The notes beneath the pieces are model-generated. The model worked only from the letters and a program-made list of their open reading frames with translations. It did no database searches and had not been told where the DNA came from. This document shows positions 29,846 to 42,600 of a stretch of DNA of 64,000 bases, piece by piece (the stretch's first letter is position 1; each line of letters starts with the position of its first letter). The stretch spans positions 6,816,790 through 6,880,789 of the forward strand of contig JAKZAN010000002.1 of assembly GCA_023053545.1 (NCBI GenBank). Direction: 5' to 3'. Made by a program: the position numbers and the translations under genes. This DNA comes from Lepidurus packardi. Lineage: Eukaryota > Arthropoda > Branchiopoda > Notostraca > Triopsidae.

Positions 29846-32800
29846 GTTTCAAGGGCAACAGCCACCAAAAAACAACTTTGTCATATAAAAAGGAGTAAAC
29901 AAACTAGTTTCTAGTGTTATGTGTATTTGTATCATACGCGAAAAATAAAAACTGAGAAATTTAGAACATCAGAAATCTAACATTAAAATCGGGCATTTTT
30001 GTAATTGGCCTCCACGCCCTAATATTGGACAATTGGACACGCCTCGAATGTACACTCCCATATGCGGGACAAACGCGACAGCAAAATTATTCACAAAAAA
30101 TACGGCATGAGTATTTCATTTCTATTATGAAATGAAATATTCTATTATTTCTATTATATTTATTGAAAAATTTATATTATTTCATTTCTATTTCATTTCC
30201 ACGAGACCAAGTCGAAACCACGTTTTCCAAAGACCTTCGGTGTGAAGAGTTAAAAAGTTTCAAATCGTGGCCACTAGATGGCCTGATCGGTAAATTTCAC
30301 ACAAAAAAAACATCCAATCCCTGCCACTTTACGATCGGATCTTTTTGAAAAATCCAGAACACAAGAGTTCGTCATAGCCCATGACCATGATTACAGTTAC
30401 ATTAAATCGTTGCTTTTTTATTTGGTTCAGAGTCAGTAGCACACATATCATCTAGTGGTAGCTGTCTCTAATATCATTTCCTTTAGAAGTCGCAAAGCCT
30501 TTTCATAGATCATACACACTTATAGGCCATATCTGTGTGGACGGCTGTGTGCAACAAAACTCAAACTTGGCGACCATTGTTGTGGCCAAAACCTAGCGCG
30601 CTATTCGGATCTTTGCTAGGAAGACTTGGCATTCCACTATTTATTATGCTTTAAGCGAATTATACACCCATGCGACATGAAGAAAAATAAATTAAAATTT
30701 GTTTCTTTTACATGCTATTGTATTGGTCAATCTGTTACGAATTCTTTGCATTTAACAACTTTTAAGCTGTTCCTTGCAGGTGTGGTACTTACTTACAGAG
30801 GAGAAAATATACGTGTGAAAGGCGATGTTAACATTTTTTTAAAGATCAAGTCTTGCGTTTTTGGGATGAGCACTTTTGCCTTATTATTTCACATGGAAAA
30901 ATAGTTTGGACCAACTAATAGAAAGCAACATCTAGAAAACAATAGCCACCCGCCTACGCATGCACCCCAGCATGGCCAGTGTCCATCTATTTTGTTGGTA
31001 CGATCTAAGTCGTTTCCTTGGCTAAAATAACCCAACCTAATCTTTGATAACTTAACCTATCTATCTTAAGCTAACTTTGCTTCATCTAACTTATCTTAAA
31101 CTAATTGTTAAGCAGAGCAATTAATTAACTAAAATGTAGAGGGCTAACTCCAGTGTCCAGTCTCCCGGGAAGTCGAAAGATGACGCCACAATAGCGTGAT
31201 ATTGAAGCATTAGAAACAGTGATCAGACATCGGTTCTTAGCCCCAGCGGATAAAGCCAGAACAGTCAAACTCACCGAACAGCTGCACGAATTTTGAATCC
31301 CAGCTCCTGATTGAAAATCAATAATAATAAACACCAGCGCCATTGAGAAGCCGCCAAATTCAAATACAAACTTAGAGCTGAACATTAAATAGAGTTGTAT
31401 AATAAAGGGGAAAAAAGCCTTATATTATAATAAACCAATTTAATCAACATCGCAACTTCGCTTTTTTCAGAATTCTTAGTTTAAAAACGGACAATTATTA
31501 ATTGCCATAAAAATTGTTAGTTATAATTACAATAAATGAGCGTACATCACATATATAGAAGAGAAATGCTGAACCATTTGAGATGGAACAATTACACGAA
31601 TGGATACAAATGATAATGGCATCAATCCGCGTTTGAAAAGTGTACGTAGTCTCAACCGTCTCTCACATAGTCTTATAGATGGGAGAGGCGACAGTTCCGT
31701 TCTGAAACCATTCCCGAAACGACGAAAGGGAATCAATATGAGGTTATTGCTCAGGGAAACACTTTTTGCTCATTCCCTTCAATACGGAAATTGGAAGTCT
31801 CCCTCTGATGAACTTTTTCTTTGCGCATGTGTCAGTAAGCATCGGAAAGAAGACGCCGACCAAGAACTGAAGAAAAGAGACACACATACAACGCTATCTT
31901 CATTATCTTCAGCCAATAGAAAACAGACAGGAAGGCGTCCAAGAGTCTTCCCAACTGTCGGGTGTCTTCTCCGCATCTTCTGCGCTTCATTGCGGGATGC
32001 GCAGAACCGCACGCAGGCATAAATTATGGCGCTTGCATAAAATACTTTCATATTCTCGTGCATGTCTCAACTCTTCCCAAGCCAAAACCTTCTAAGTTCG
32101 CAAAGAAAAGAGAAAAGAAAAAAATTACAAAAAAACATTATTTACATACAGTCATGAGGCACGTAATCCAGTTTTCTTACATGTAATAGCCTATTAAAGA
32201 CTCGTATTTGTTTCTTCATATAGGGCAGCAGGTCAAGGCGTCGATATGACACCTCAGCGAGGTTGAGCACCTGTGAGGTTCGAACGCACGACTTCTCACA
32301 ACTTGCCCAAATGCGTTTTTGGAGTTGGGCGGCAATTGAAAACGGAAGTGTGGTTGGTTGATAGCTAAGGTTAGCAGAGGTTAATCTGCCTATTTCACGG
32401 CCCATTGCAAACTTCCTGCGAGCATATACATATACACAGCTAAGTAGACACAGACACTTTGGGGCAACATGGTAGTGTTCATATATCCTCTCTTCGTCTT
32501 CTCTTAACTGCTTTTGGCAACTAAATAACACACCTTCTTTAAAAAAAAAGAGAAAAAACGAGGAAACACAGTAGATATTTTTTTTTTAAATAATCGCTAT
32601 GGGGCTCCATTATGAATGACTAAAGGTTGCGTTAGCGTTGTCCATTCTCAAGTTTGAGGGACAACGTTCGTCTTTACCGAAGCCCTTTTTTAGGTTCGAA
32701 AGAGCTTAAAACTCGAAAAAGAAAGGATGTTGAGGATCGTTGCCCATTAGCTACGGTGTTAAATTAAACGTCATTGCGTACGAGGTCCGGCATACAGACT

Positions 32801-34176
32801 CCTCATTATCCCACGCTATATCCAAACTCCAAGATCAAGACAAGGGTCGCCAATTCCGCACACAGAATTCCCAACTCCCAAAACACTCAAGAAACACGAA
32901 AAGTATTTTAAAAAAAGCCAAGATAATAACTTTAATTTCCCTTTTCCCATTTTCTCCTTTCTGAAAGGAAAATTATTCAGCAGTATTACTCTGTATTGCT
33001 CCCTTTCCGTATCAAAGTTGGCTACCAGAAAAGATAACCGAAAACTGTTGGAAATTGTCTATTACAATGCTACTAGTTTTCCCTTCCTATTTAAGAAGGA
33101 AGAAAAATCATATACACAGTCAATACTCGATTTATCACTCCAATCTCTATAGATCTAATAATGATATTATCGTGTTTGCTTCCCCGCCACCTCATGATTA
33201 ACTCCACACTCTTCTTGACATAATAGCACCGGTTTTAACTATCACATGCTACTCACACGCGCAGGACTAAAAAAAATCCAAAGAAAGCAAGAACGGTACC
33301 TTAATTAAGTTATATCGTGCTGTGGATAAATACGTCGGATTTGGATAAACACTACACGGACGTCTCACACGTATGCAAACATGTGTTGTACATGTCATTC
33401 CTCATCCGTTAAAACAACGTCGTACTACAGTACCCAGTAGGAGGTCTTGCATCGTTTTTTCTCTCCCCTTAATATTTTCTCTGTCTTTCTGCATACAAAT
33501 ACGCATATCATGAAATCCCATATTTGACTGGGGTGGATCTGGATGAGGTTCCGTGGTGGTTTTGGCAGGGGAAGTATGTGCAGGCTTGCTGTTGTATCGT
33601 GTCCTTATCGGTTGGGGGTCCCGAAAAGACAAGGTAACACAGTTACACAGACTCCTAGGGTGCACCCCAGCAGGAGGCGGGCAAATACTGGAACCCACCA
33701 AGGCACCAAGGGATCAACCTGAGAGAACCATAGAGTAGCAACACGGTATAGTGTGCTGGGGCTCAGATAAATAAACCAAAAAGGGATGGATGAGGTATAT
33801 ATACACACATACACACCTTGTTTGTAAGTTAACCTGCACAACCTCCACTAAAACGCCCACGCGACGCGCCTTCACCAAAGGTGTGAAACTGTCAGTCTCT
33901 GCCCGCACACATTTTCCCTTCTTTCTCCTTCTTTTTCATGTTCTTTTTCAATGTTCTTATGAGAAAAGGCTTTGTTTCTTGGTTCAGGAAGACTTGACAC
34001 GAAAAGCCATTAACTCATGTCTGCCAAAAGCTTTTCCGCACGTGCGAATAGTGTGGGGCGTCTAGGTCTTCCGCTAACGGGTTAGAGGGAGTTACAAACA
34101 CTGTCTTCCTAAAGCGAAAGAAAGAGCTTTCGGTTTTCAAAATTGAAAAGAACGTTCGAAACACCTTTAGCCTCCT

Positions 34177-34203
34177 TATAAAAAGCTCATTTCCGCTAGC
34201 TTC
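34177..34203 (+). promoter_or_regulatory. candidate core promoter
   Basis: TATAAAAAG at 34177-34185 with a TTCAGCA initiator-like motif at 34201, the correct TATA-to-start spacing. No downstream coding exon could be attached, so it may be a distal promoter of the zinc-finger gene or chance. Confidence 0.2.
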
Positions 34204-35761
34204 AGCAGTTTACACATACATTCTGTACACACGGGAGAATGAAAGCTTTGGAAAAAGGATGAACTTTAACCAAACTCGAGGATCCGAGTAATCAGCTTCG
34301 ACCCTTGCGACCAATAACGCCCTTCACATAATAGCCGAAGATCCGTTCGCCATTTCACGGCCGGTTACGGACAAACAAGAGAGAAGGGGGTCCATAAAAA
34401 AACTCCCTAGAAAGTAAATCAACGTGGCACTATAGAAATTTTCCCACCTCTGAAAGCTTTTTATCTTTCTAATTCTCGTATGCGTGCTACAAAGCACAAT
34501 AAATTGTCTTTCGAGCATTGTTTTCCGTTTTAACAACAAGAACGCCGTAGCATATCGCAAAGCTAATGAAGTTGGCGTTCACAGTCTTATAAATATCTTA
34601 ACATGCTACAATAAACGGTCCCGAATGGTTGAATCGCAGCTTGAAGTGTTGATTTTCAACCCCCAGTTCCTTTTAGGAGGAGGGGGGAGGACTAAAAAGT
34701 AAACTGGGCGAGGATATGATCATATCAAACTACAGCAGCCGATTTTTTCTTTTTCTCTAAGGTTCAAGAGAAGGTGAGAACTTGACATCATTGATCGGCG
34801 ATGTTTTGTTCGTCTCTGTAAGTATCATACGCATTATATTAAATCCCCCTTCTAGAGACCCCCCTTAAAAAAGGATTCAGAGCTGATAGAATCATCGGTT
34901 GCGGTGCGCGCTCGTGTGGTATCTTGACATCACCACAATAGTTAGTGTTAGGGAGCGCCGCGCAAGCTTCCGATTATGCGCCGAGGTCAAAAAGTCAATC
35001 TGTTTTTCCGATGAGCGCCACAGCTGCTTTTTAACCCGATAACTGAGCTTGGGCCACAAAAACACGTCCGGCTGGCTTATAGTTATTCGTACAGAGTTTT
35101 TTGTATCACCCCTTTGGGCGGAGGGGGGCTATATATGACACAAAAGAAGATACGAAAAAGGGTTAGAAGGCATTAACATTATATTGCTTGCGACTGCTTC
35201 ATACCAGAAAGAAACAGTTGAACGGCGCGAGACTTGTACTAAACTGACATTCGCCACGCCCCTTCAAACCCTATACATCCCTTTTAGGCTTTGGCCTTTT
35301 ATAACCCCGAGCCTGTATACATACCCTTTGATTTTTTGCCCCTTTTTTGTATATATATTTTGGGGGGGATTTTATATTTGGGGTGGTTTAGGAAAAGGTT
35401 TTCTTCTGTCTTCTTTTCGATAGCGGGAAATCAGCATAACCATGATGAGCCTCCCTCTCCCTTTCTTCTCTTATTAAAAAGGGGGGGCTGATTTTTATAG
35501 GGGGGCGTGTTGGACAGTGTAAGTATCGTGGCGGGTGATGTATGTATGTTGGCGGCGGCGAGAGCAGCCAAAGAGGGTGCAATGGCAATATGTTATATAG
35601 AGTTGCAACCCCGAAGAATAGAAAAAGTACCAGGCACGGCCACAATACACAATAGGGCTTCGCAAGACAGCAAGCAATTCAGCAGACAAGCGCACGGACA
35701 TGGACAGTATTGCTCTATTTGCACAAGGAAAAAATTTAAGGGGGGGGGACACTTTCGGCCT

Positions 35762-35781
35762 GGGAATGTTGGGAGGGGGGG
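35762..35781 (+). repeat. G-quadruplex-type G-run cluster
   Basis: GGG, six bases, GGG, one base, then seven G residues satisfy the canonical four-run G-quadruplex pattern. It is the densest point of a 700-bp stretch (about 35110-35790) with at least six separate runs of five or more G on the plus strand. Confidence 0.45.
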
Positions 35782-36179
35782 TTCAACCACTATAAAAAAA
35801 GGTATATCTCTCTCTATGTGACAAAACGCCTTCCTCACTCCCATCCACTCCTTCCGTGAAAAAGTTGCGTTACGGAAACCAGCCCAGGTACTAACTGAAA
35901 AGTCTATGGGGAAAGATATAGACGCGTATATAGATCACATAAAGAGACATACGCGCGTTCTAATAGGATTTTCTGTGTGTTTTGTATAGGCTCTTGGGTT
36001 CCCAAGTTTGCTTTGGCTGGGTCAACCAATTTTTTTTTACGACGCGAAACGTTGTTTGATTTAAGGTCGAGAGAGAAACACCGAGAGAGAGAGAGAGATC
36101 CTTTGGCTCACGTGACTAATGGAAAAGTAATGAGTAAAAAGCGTGCGGCACGCAGGATTTTTCCCCATATTTGTGGTCA

Positions 36180-37013
36180 GAGTTATTATCCGTTTACAAT
36201 TGGTTGTATTGTCTCATTATTTAATATAATATGTAGTCGTCAATATTTTTATGTAACTAATTATATAATTGGTTATGTTCATTTTATTTTAGGTTCATGG
36301 TTATTGGTGGTTATGTTCATTTTTATCATTTTGTTACAATATCTAACATGCACTGCAAAGAAGCACATCAATAAAATTTTCGTGAATTGACCAATTTTAT
36401 TCTACAATATAAAAAATTGTATGTAGACATAATTCTCTACAGTGTTTTGTATTTTGTGAATTCCAAATACGATACTGTAAACGGCATTGTAATTACAAAT
36501 TATAACAGATGTTACATATATTTATTGTAAAATTACTCATAATTAACTCATATTGTTAGGAATGCGAATGATTGGTCATAGAGAAAATATAGGTTCAAGG
36601 TCATGCGTTGTGTTTGTTATTATTGCGAGAGAGAGGGAGAAATGGCTGCCAAATGGTAACTAAATGTATTTTACATTAGCGCTTCATTGAGTGGTGGTTT
36701 CGGTCTAACTTCATAGGCCCAACTGCTAATACTACTTTCAAAACTTCAAATACTAACTTTCAAACTACTTTTAATACTACTTTCAAAACATGCCCAACAC
36801 TATCAACAATACTCCCGTACCAGTCATCGTCAAGTTAACGTTATATTCTGAGTATTAAGTTAGGGAGATGAAACAGAGAGATGAAACAGGGAGATGAAAA
36901 CAGGTCAAGGATCTAGGAAGAAGGGTAAATACCTAATTGTCAGTCGCTTAGTCAGAACTCGCATTACATATATTAACTCATAATTGTTTGTTATTATCCA
37001 TTTACAATTGGTT
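36180..37013 (+). repeat. dispersed repeat pair
   Basis: TTATTATCC(G/A)TTTACAATTGGTT occurs at about 36182-36204 and again at about 36991-37013. ATTAACTCATA-type words also recur near 36541 and 36969. The intervening 0.8 kb is AT-rich and may belong to one degraded repetitive element. Confidence 0.35.
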
Positions 37014-39398
37014 AGCAAGACATGAGATGGGACAGGGGGGGGGGGGGAAGAGAAGAATAGATTTGCTTGCAGAAGAATGAAAAAAAAGTTCGCTAAGAAT
37101 AGATATTTTGTGGTCAGTTTGGAGCCCAAAAAAATGTTAGAAACGGAAAACATTTGAGCACCCACCCGAAAAAAGAAGGTTTGAGCGTCCAACATGTGGC
37201 TGGGTACTTCTAACATACTCGCTTCATTTGCAAGGCCGTCTTCTTTGACAGATTGGAAATTAGGGGAGAGGGGGTAAGCACCCACCCTAGAGTGGTGCAA
37301 ACCAAGCGCGCGAAAGTTCGCTCCACAGGTTAATTGGGTAATTGGTGGGCGTGATTGAACCCCTCTTTTTGGCCGGTCAAAGGTCAAGCTGTCGGAATCT
37401 CTGGTGACAAAGGGGCGCTCTGTGCGTAGCAGCGAGTCCATATAATAGCAACATTGAGCCGCGACGCACAAGAAGGCATATGGGCCGCCCCCTTTTTAGA
37501 CTTTTGGGTTTAAATGTTTCATCTCTCACACACATACACATGCCCAGCAAACCAAGCATGTCTGTCTTTCTCACCAAATCATGCTTGCGAAGGAAGTATT
37601 CGGGGGGTGTAGGGGGTGTGATGTGTGGTATGAGGCGTAACTGGAGATGATGGCCAAGGTTCTGGATGAACGGTGTAAGGCCTTACAGGCCCAATTAACG
37701 CCCATCATCTTCCTGGTACTACTAAACGAAAACCCTCGTCATTTTCCTTTTCATTCGATTGTTATTAATTGTAATTTTTTTACCTTATTTCTGCGACTTC
37801 TTCTATTCCCTAAACATTTTATTTTTCTATTTTCCAGCTCAAACTGCTCGGTTTGCCTTGTGCTGAGGTCGATTCGGGCACATGACCCACAATTAAAAGC
37901 CGCTCAAATGCGGACAGAGAGACACGTTCGAGAGGTAAATAACATTTGCGATGCTTCTCAACATATGACGCGTCATCCATAATAGCATTCATAATAGCTG
38001 CAGCGGAGCAGGATGAATGAAGTTGTATAAAAGCTAATTGACATTAAGGGGCTCTAACCGCAAGACGTCCCATCCCCAAACCTTTGTCTGTTACAGGCAT
38101 TTTACCGCTAAAGCCTATCCAGTGCGTTGGCAGTAATACAGCAATCTAGCAAAACACAAAAAGAAAAGGCGACAACTGAAGTTGTGTGTGTGTCTATACA
38201 GGAGCAAACTCAAGGGCGGCAGGCTGTCTCCCCCAGCAACTTATTCCTTTTGTGCAGCCGGGAGCTAACCAGAAACCCGTCTATTCGAAAAAGCGGCGTC
38301 TGTGTACTTTCCACAGCGACCAGAATGGGAGAGAATCCTGGCACAGCATCCAGAGCTTCTTGTCAACCAGCACACCTGCGAAGCAACGAAAAGTGGCAGA
38401 GAAACCTGAAAAGTTCCTCTCCCTAACACACAGATCATTAGATATTGATTAATTTCTCAAACTATATACCCACTGTCCCCAAAAGGGAAAACGGGCAAGT
38501 CGAGAAATTCGTCAACGTCAACGAGGACTGCCCACTCGAGGTCTGTCGCAATAACTTCCACGTGGTCCTCTCTTTAGTGTTAATGAAGTGGGCGCGTCAC
38601 ACACGTTGAGGGAGACCTGAGAAAAGTCCAAAAGGCCCACACTATATCTTTTCCACCATCTGCGTTCTTCTCAAAAAGGATTTAACTGGGCCGGTTTTGA
38701 CCTATAAAAAGACAATAAAACTTTATAGCTTCCTGTAAAAAAAAATTCCCAATTTCGCTCAACTTTTAGTGTGGAGCTGCATAACACTTCGACCTCATCT
38801 AACTGTGCACAAGTGTGAAAAGTACCCCACCGCCCCCTCATATGAGCACCTGCGGGATACGTATATACAAGTTTGAATTTTCCATAGAGCGGGGAAAAAA
38901 AGAGCCTAAAACTATGAGGATATAGGAGATGCCCTTCCGAATATGTTATCCCAGCCCAAATATTTCTCTTCTCTTTCTCACTCTCTTGCTCTCGAGAAAA
39001 GTTTGCGTTTCCCACAGGGGTATAAACTTAACCCAGGGTCAATAGGGGGTACCTAACCTGTTCACCCTGTGCACTTATAACCCGTGTTGGGTACACAGAT
39101 AACGGATACAGACACACAAGACAGATTTTTGCCCTTCCATTTCGGGTGGATATAAACTTAAAGCATCCATCATGCTTTACAATTTCTCCTAAGGTCTAAT
39201 TGTGATCTTTTCCAGTCCAAGAAGAGGGTATAACTCGACTATACAAAATGCTTGTATTTTACAAAAAGTTGCTGTACATATTATCACAAAATTCCCTTTT
39301 ATGGCAATTCCAATATTTCTAGTGTAATTTCACAAATTTGTGTAGTAATGGGCCCCCAAATTCGGTAATGCTTTATAATCTATTTAAAAAAACAAAAA

Positions 39399-39610
39399 AC
39401 ATTCCAATAGGCATCCACTATGTTATTATCTCATGTTTCCAATATTTCAATTCCAATATTTATATTTAAATATGCATTTAAATATAAAAAAAAACATTCC
39501 AATTGGCATCCACTATGTTATTATTTTATGTTTTCAATATTTCAATTCCAATATTTTATTATTTCCTATTTTCCAATATTTCAATTCCAATATTTTATAT
39601 TTAAATATGT
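39399..39610 (+). repeat. AT-rich tandem duplication
   Basis: A unit of about 95 bp starting ACATTCCAAT(A/T)GGCATCCACTATGT and continuing through TTTCAATTCCAATATTT is present twice (near 39400 and 39494). The TTCAATTCCAATATTT portion occurs a third time near 39580. Confidence 0.6.
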
Positions 39611-42600
39611 GCCATATTATGATCAAAATTGTTTTGTCTTGCAGTGTATTCATTGCTTTACTTAGCGAATTCTAAAATAAAACCTAAGATCAAGAAAGAT
39701 TCCAGTTCAAGCTTCCTTGACTCGTTTCTTTTTTTAATCATGTTAATTAAATGCGGGAGCAGATCTTTCCATTCGAACAGGTGCGTAACTCAATCTGCCC
39801 AGCGTCTTCTCAAATCTCCCCCTTTCCTCATGTAAATGTCTCTGCTGCAGAAGCAGTTTGGGGAGGTTGCAGCAAAAGCCTATCCAGTTTTTCATTTCCT
39901 GCAAAAAGATATATTTCCTTACCCTCCCCAAAAGCAACGCTCGTACAGCCAGATACCCACACATGTACACACACCTTGGAAACTGTATCATGGCATCGTT
40001 TATGGGATCAAGCTGGTGATAGTTTCTGTAATTTAAAGCTTGGGCTGCCCCGTCATGGAAAACCGTTTCTCTCTATAGCCTGGTTGGGAAGTTTTTATTT
40101 CCCATTTTCCAAGTCTTGGCGTGCGATGCAGTGCAGTGCAGTGGCAGCACAACGGGAACACGGGGGAAAAAGAAGTCTATACGAAAGGAGATTGGGCTCA
40201 TTAGCACCAAGGAATCCAAGGGCCAAGTCACGTACTCTACTTCACTTTATTCCAACTCCTAATACAAGACAGCGAATCTCCAAAGCCCAAACTTTTACCA
40301 CACGCGTATCATAATACCGCTTAACGCCTCCCAAAATCCCGAATCTAACACCACCTCTTCGCCTCTGAAAACAAGACATGCCAAACATCTTTGGCATGGA
40401 AACTATTTGGTTCATGGTTTGATTACACACTCTGCTAACAAATAAAAATGTCGCTCATAAAATCTTTGCTCTTGTTTAGAGGGGCTAATTAAAATTGTAC
40501 AATATCAAATCGGAAAAAAACAAACAAAAATTAAGTCATACGTTAAAACATCCTTAAGTTTAGTATTAACTATTTAAATAGAAAAATTAAACCCACCCAC
40601 AGAAGAAAAAGGTGTTAGTGATGGATGAGGCTGAGAAAACACCCCCCCATCCCCTTTGCTTGCTGCTTCTATAACTCCCATAGTTCATGACACCGGGATG
40701 GATGGATCACAAGGACGGATTGGGGAAAGTTGTATGACGTAGCCTGCTTTTCTATTGACGCTTTTCATTTCCCCCGGAAAGTTTAAAAGGATCACATTCA
40801 TAGATGTAAAAATGCCTTGTCCACGCAGCTGCATCATATCATTATTTCAGTAAAAGCTGAGATAGACAACTGACGGACAAGGTCGGTAATGTGAATCGGG
40901 ATAAAACCAACCAACCAATTTTGTTTTATTCATAATTTCTTCTTCTTGTTTTTCTCAACACTTTGAAACGCTTTGAACCTAACTCATTAACGGGGAACAC
41001 GGTGAATGTTATGTTCGAAAACTAACAAATTTGCAATTCCTGGGAGTCATACATAATTCACAGTTATAACTAATCCGAGGGAACGATTCTACTGATCTAG
41101 AAACTTTTTTATAGATTTAATTTTTCCCAGAGCTTGCGACTTCATTTATTCTCTTCTCCTTATTTATACTGTGTCAAATGGGCTGATGTGTGACCTACCA
41201 TGGCCGTGATATGAACGCGAGCTAACTACACGACGTGTAATATGCAAAGATATTGGAAGGGTTCTCTATGAGTTATCTTCGTTAAAGTTTGGGTTCAGAC
41301 TAGCTAAGTCACACCGTGCCGGCATTTGGCCTTCATTTCCCCGTCCTCTCTCTCCCAACTCCCCGCATAGGGTCATTAATGTCGGCGACGGACCCCGGAG
41401 AGCCAGATCTTCCTCGCCGCTTGCTGAGGGTTACGTGAATTATACGTTCCAATTAAAGCGTAAGTTCCGCAACCCTATAAAGACCTCGTGTCGTCGTTGT
41501 CGTTGCGTATAGTGCTTCATAGATGAAAAGGCATCGTTCGTTAAACGCACCTGCTGCATCTTAAAAACATGATCCATTTCTTTACTTATTTATTTCTTCG
41601 TACTCGGATTATATAGGGAAACGCCCACGCCAGCAGCCAACTTTTCCTGCCGAGAGTGCCTAATTAAATAACATCATGACACTTTTGAGGCACTTGGGGA
41701 ACTACTAAGTTTTCACTAAGTGAAGCAAAACAAAATAGAAAAGGGTTAAGGCGGCTTTTCTACCACAAAAAAGCTTAAAAAGGAGCTCATCCAGACCTTT
41801 TGCAACACAGTTTCTGGATAACATACAGGACTGAAAACTGTCTGACTGTTCACCTAAAGGGTAAGATTTGGGTAACATCTCAGGCACCGACCACCCAGAT
41901 GCCCCCTAGAAAGAAGACCAGCTACCCCTTCGAGAACAATTTTACCACTTTGGGACTCTTCAATGTTTTGAGCGAATGAGTTTCTCTTCCTTACATGCTG
42001 TAAAAGACTTCCTTCGTTTCTTATGGGGTAGAAATATGTACGTCTAGATAAAGCAGAAATTACGTTTTGTGCAAGCTTAATCATAGAAATATAGAACACG
42101 AAACACCTTGTTCCTCAGCGTATTTTCTATTTTTTTTTTTTTTGCAATTTTGAAAATGAGCGGAAAAGAAAATACGGAATAAAATAAAAATGGGTAAGTC
42201 AAATAAGCAAATAATTAAAATAGTACGCAAAAAGAAAGAAAGGGGAACAAAAATTCAGTTGAATGTTAAAATGGGGAAATTTTAAGTGTTTTCTGTTTAT
42301 ATAAACTTTTGAAGGTTTTGCATGGATGAAAATCAAATGAATTTTGAGAAATAAATAGAATCGAACAAACACAAATAGAATATATATTATATGATTTTAA
42401 TAGGAGTTTGCCCTGGAAAACCACAACTTAGTTTGGAGATAAAATATTATCCAACAAGGTTACAATTACGATACAATTTACAATTACTAAAAATAGATAT
42501 TGTTAACCGTCAAATTACAAGACTTTCTGCAGCGTATTTCTCTGTTAAATCTGTTTCCTAGTGATCCATTTTGTTTGTTTTGAATATGATTTAATGAGTA

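Larger units (their letters stand above)
28433..34000. other. AT-rich gene-free spacer
   Basis: Apart from the repeats and the orphan exon-like ORF listed above, I see no coding exons. Several ATG-initiated frames up to 140 codons exist (for example 31600-32022 plus and 32142-32531 minus), but they overlap each other on both strands and lack splice or domain support. A tRNA B-box-like GGTTCGAAC at 32277-32285 is not in a tRNA fold. Confidence 0.4.

Noticed and set aside
31600-32022. 140-codon plus-strand ORF with antisense ORF of similar length
   Set aside because: Both strands are equally open, with no splice or domain support. Likely a chance ORF in a locally GC-richer patch.
32277-32285. 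tRNA-like B-box (GGTTCGAAC)
   Set aside because: No A-box at the right distance and no cloverleaf could be drawn. At most a decayed tRNA-derived SINE remnant.
36905-37471. 188-codon minus-strand ORF
   Set aside because: Runs through a poly-G tract (read as prolines), lacks any recognisable domain, splice context or signal, and overlaps other spurious frames.
39751-40314. 187-codon plus-strand ORF
   Set aside because: Contains low-complexity THTCTHT from CA repeats, has overlapping ORFs in other frames, and no domain or homologous motif is visible.
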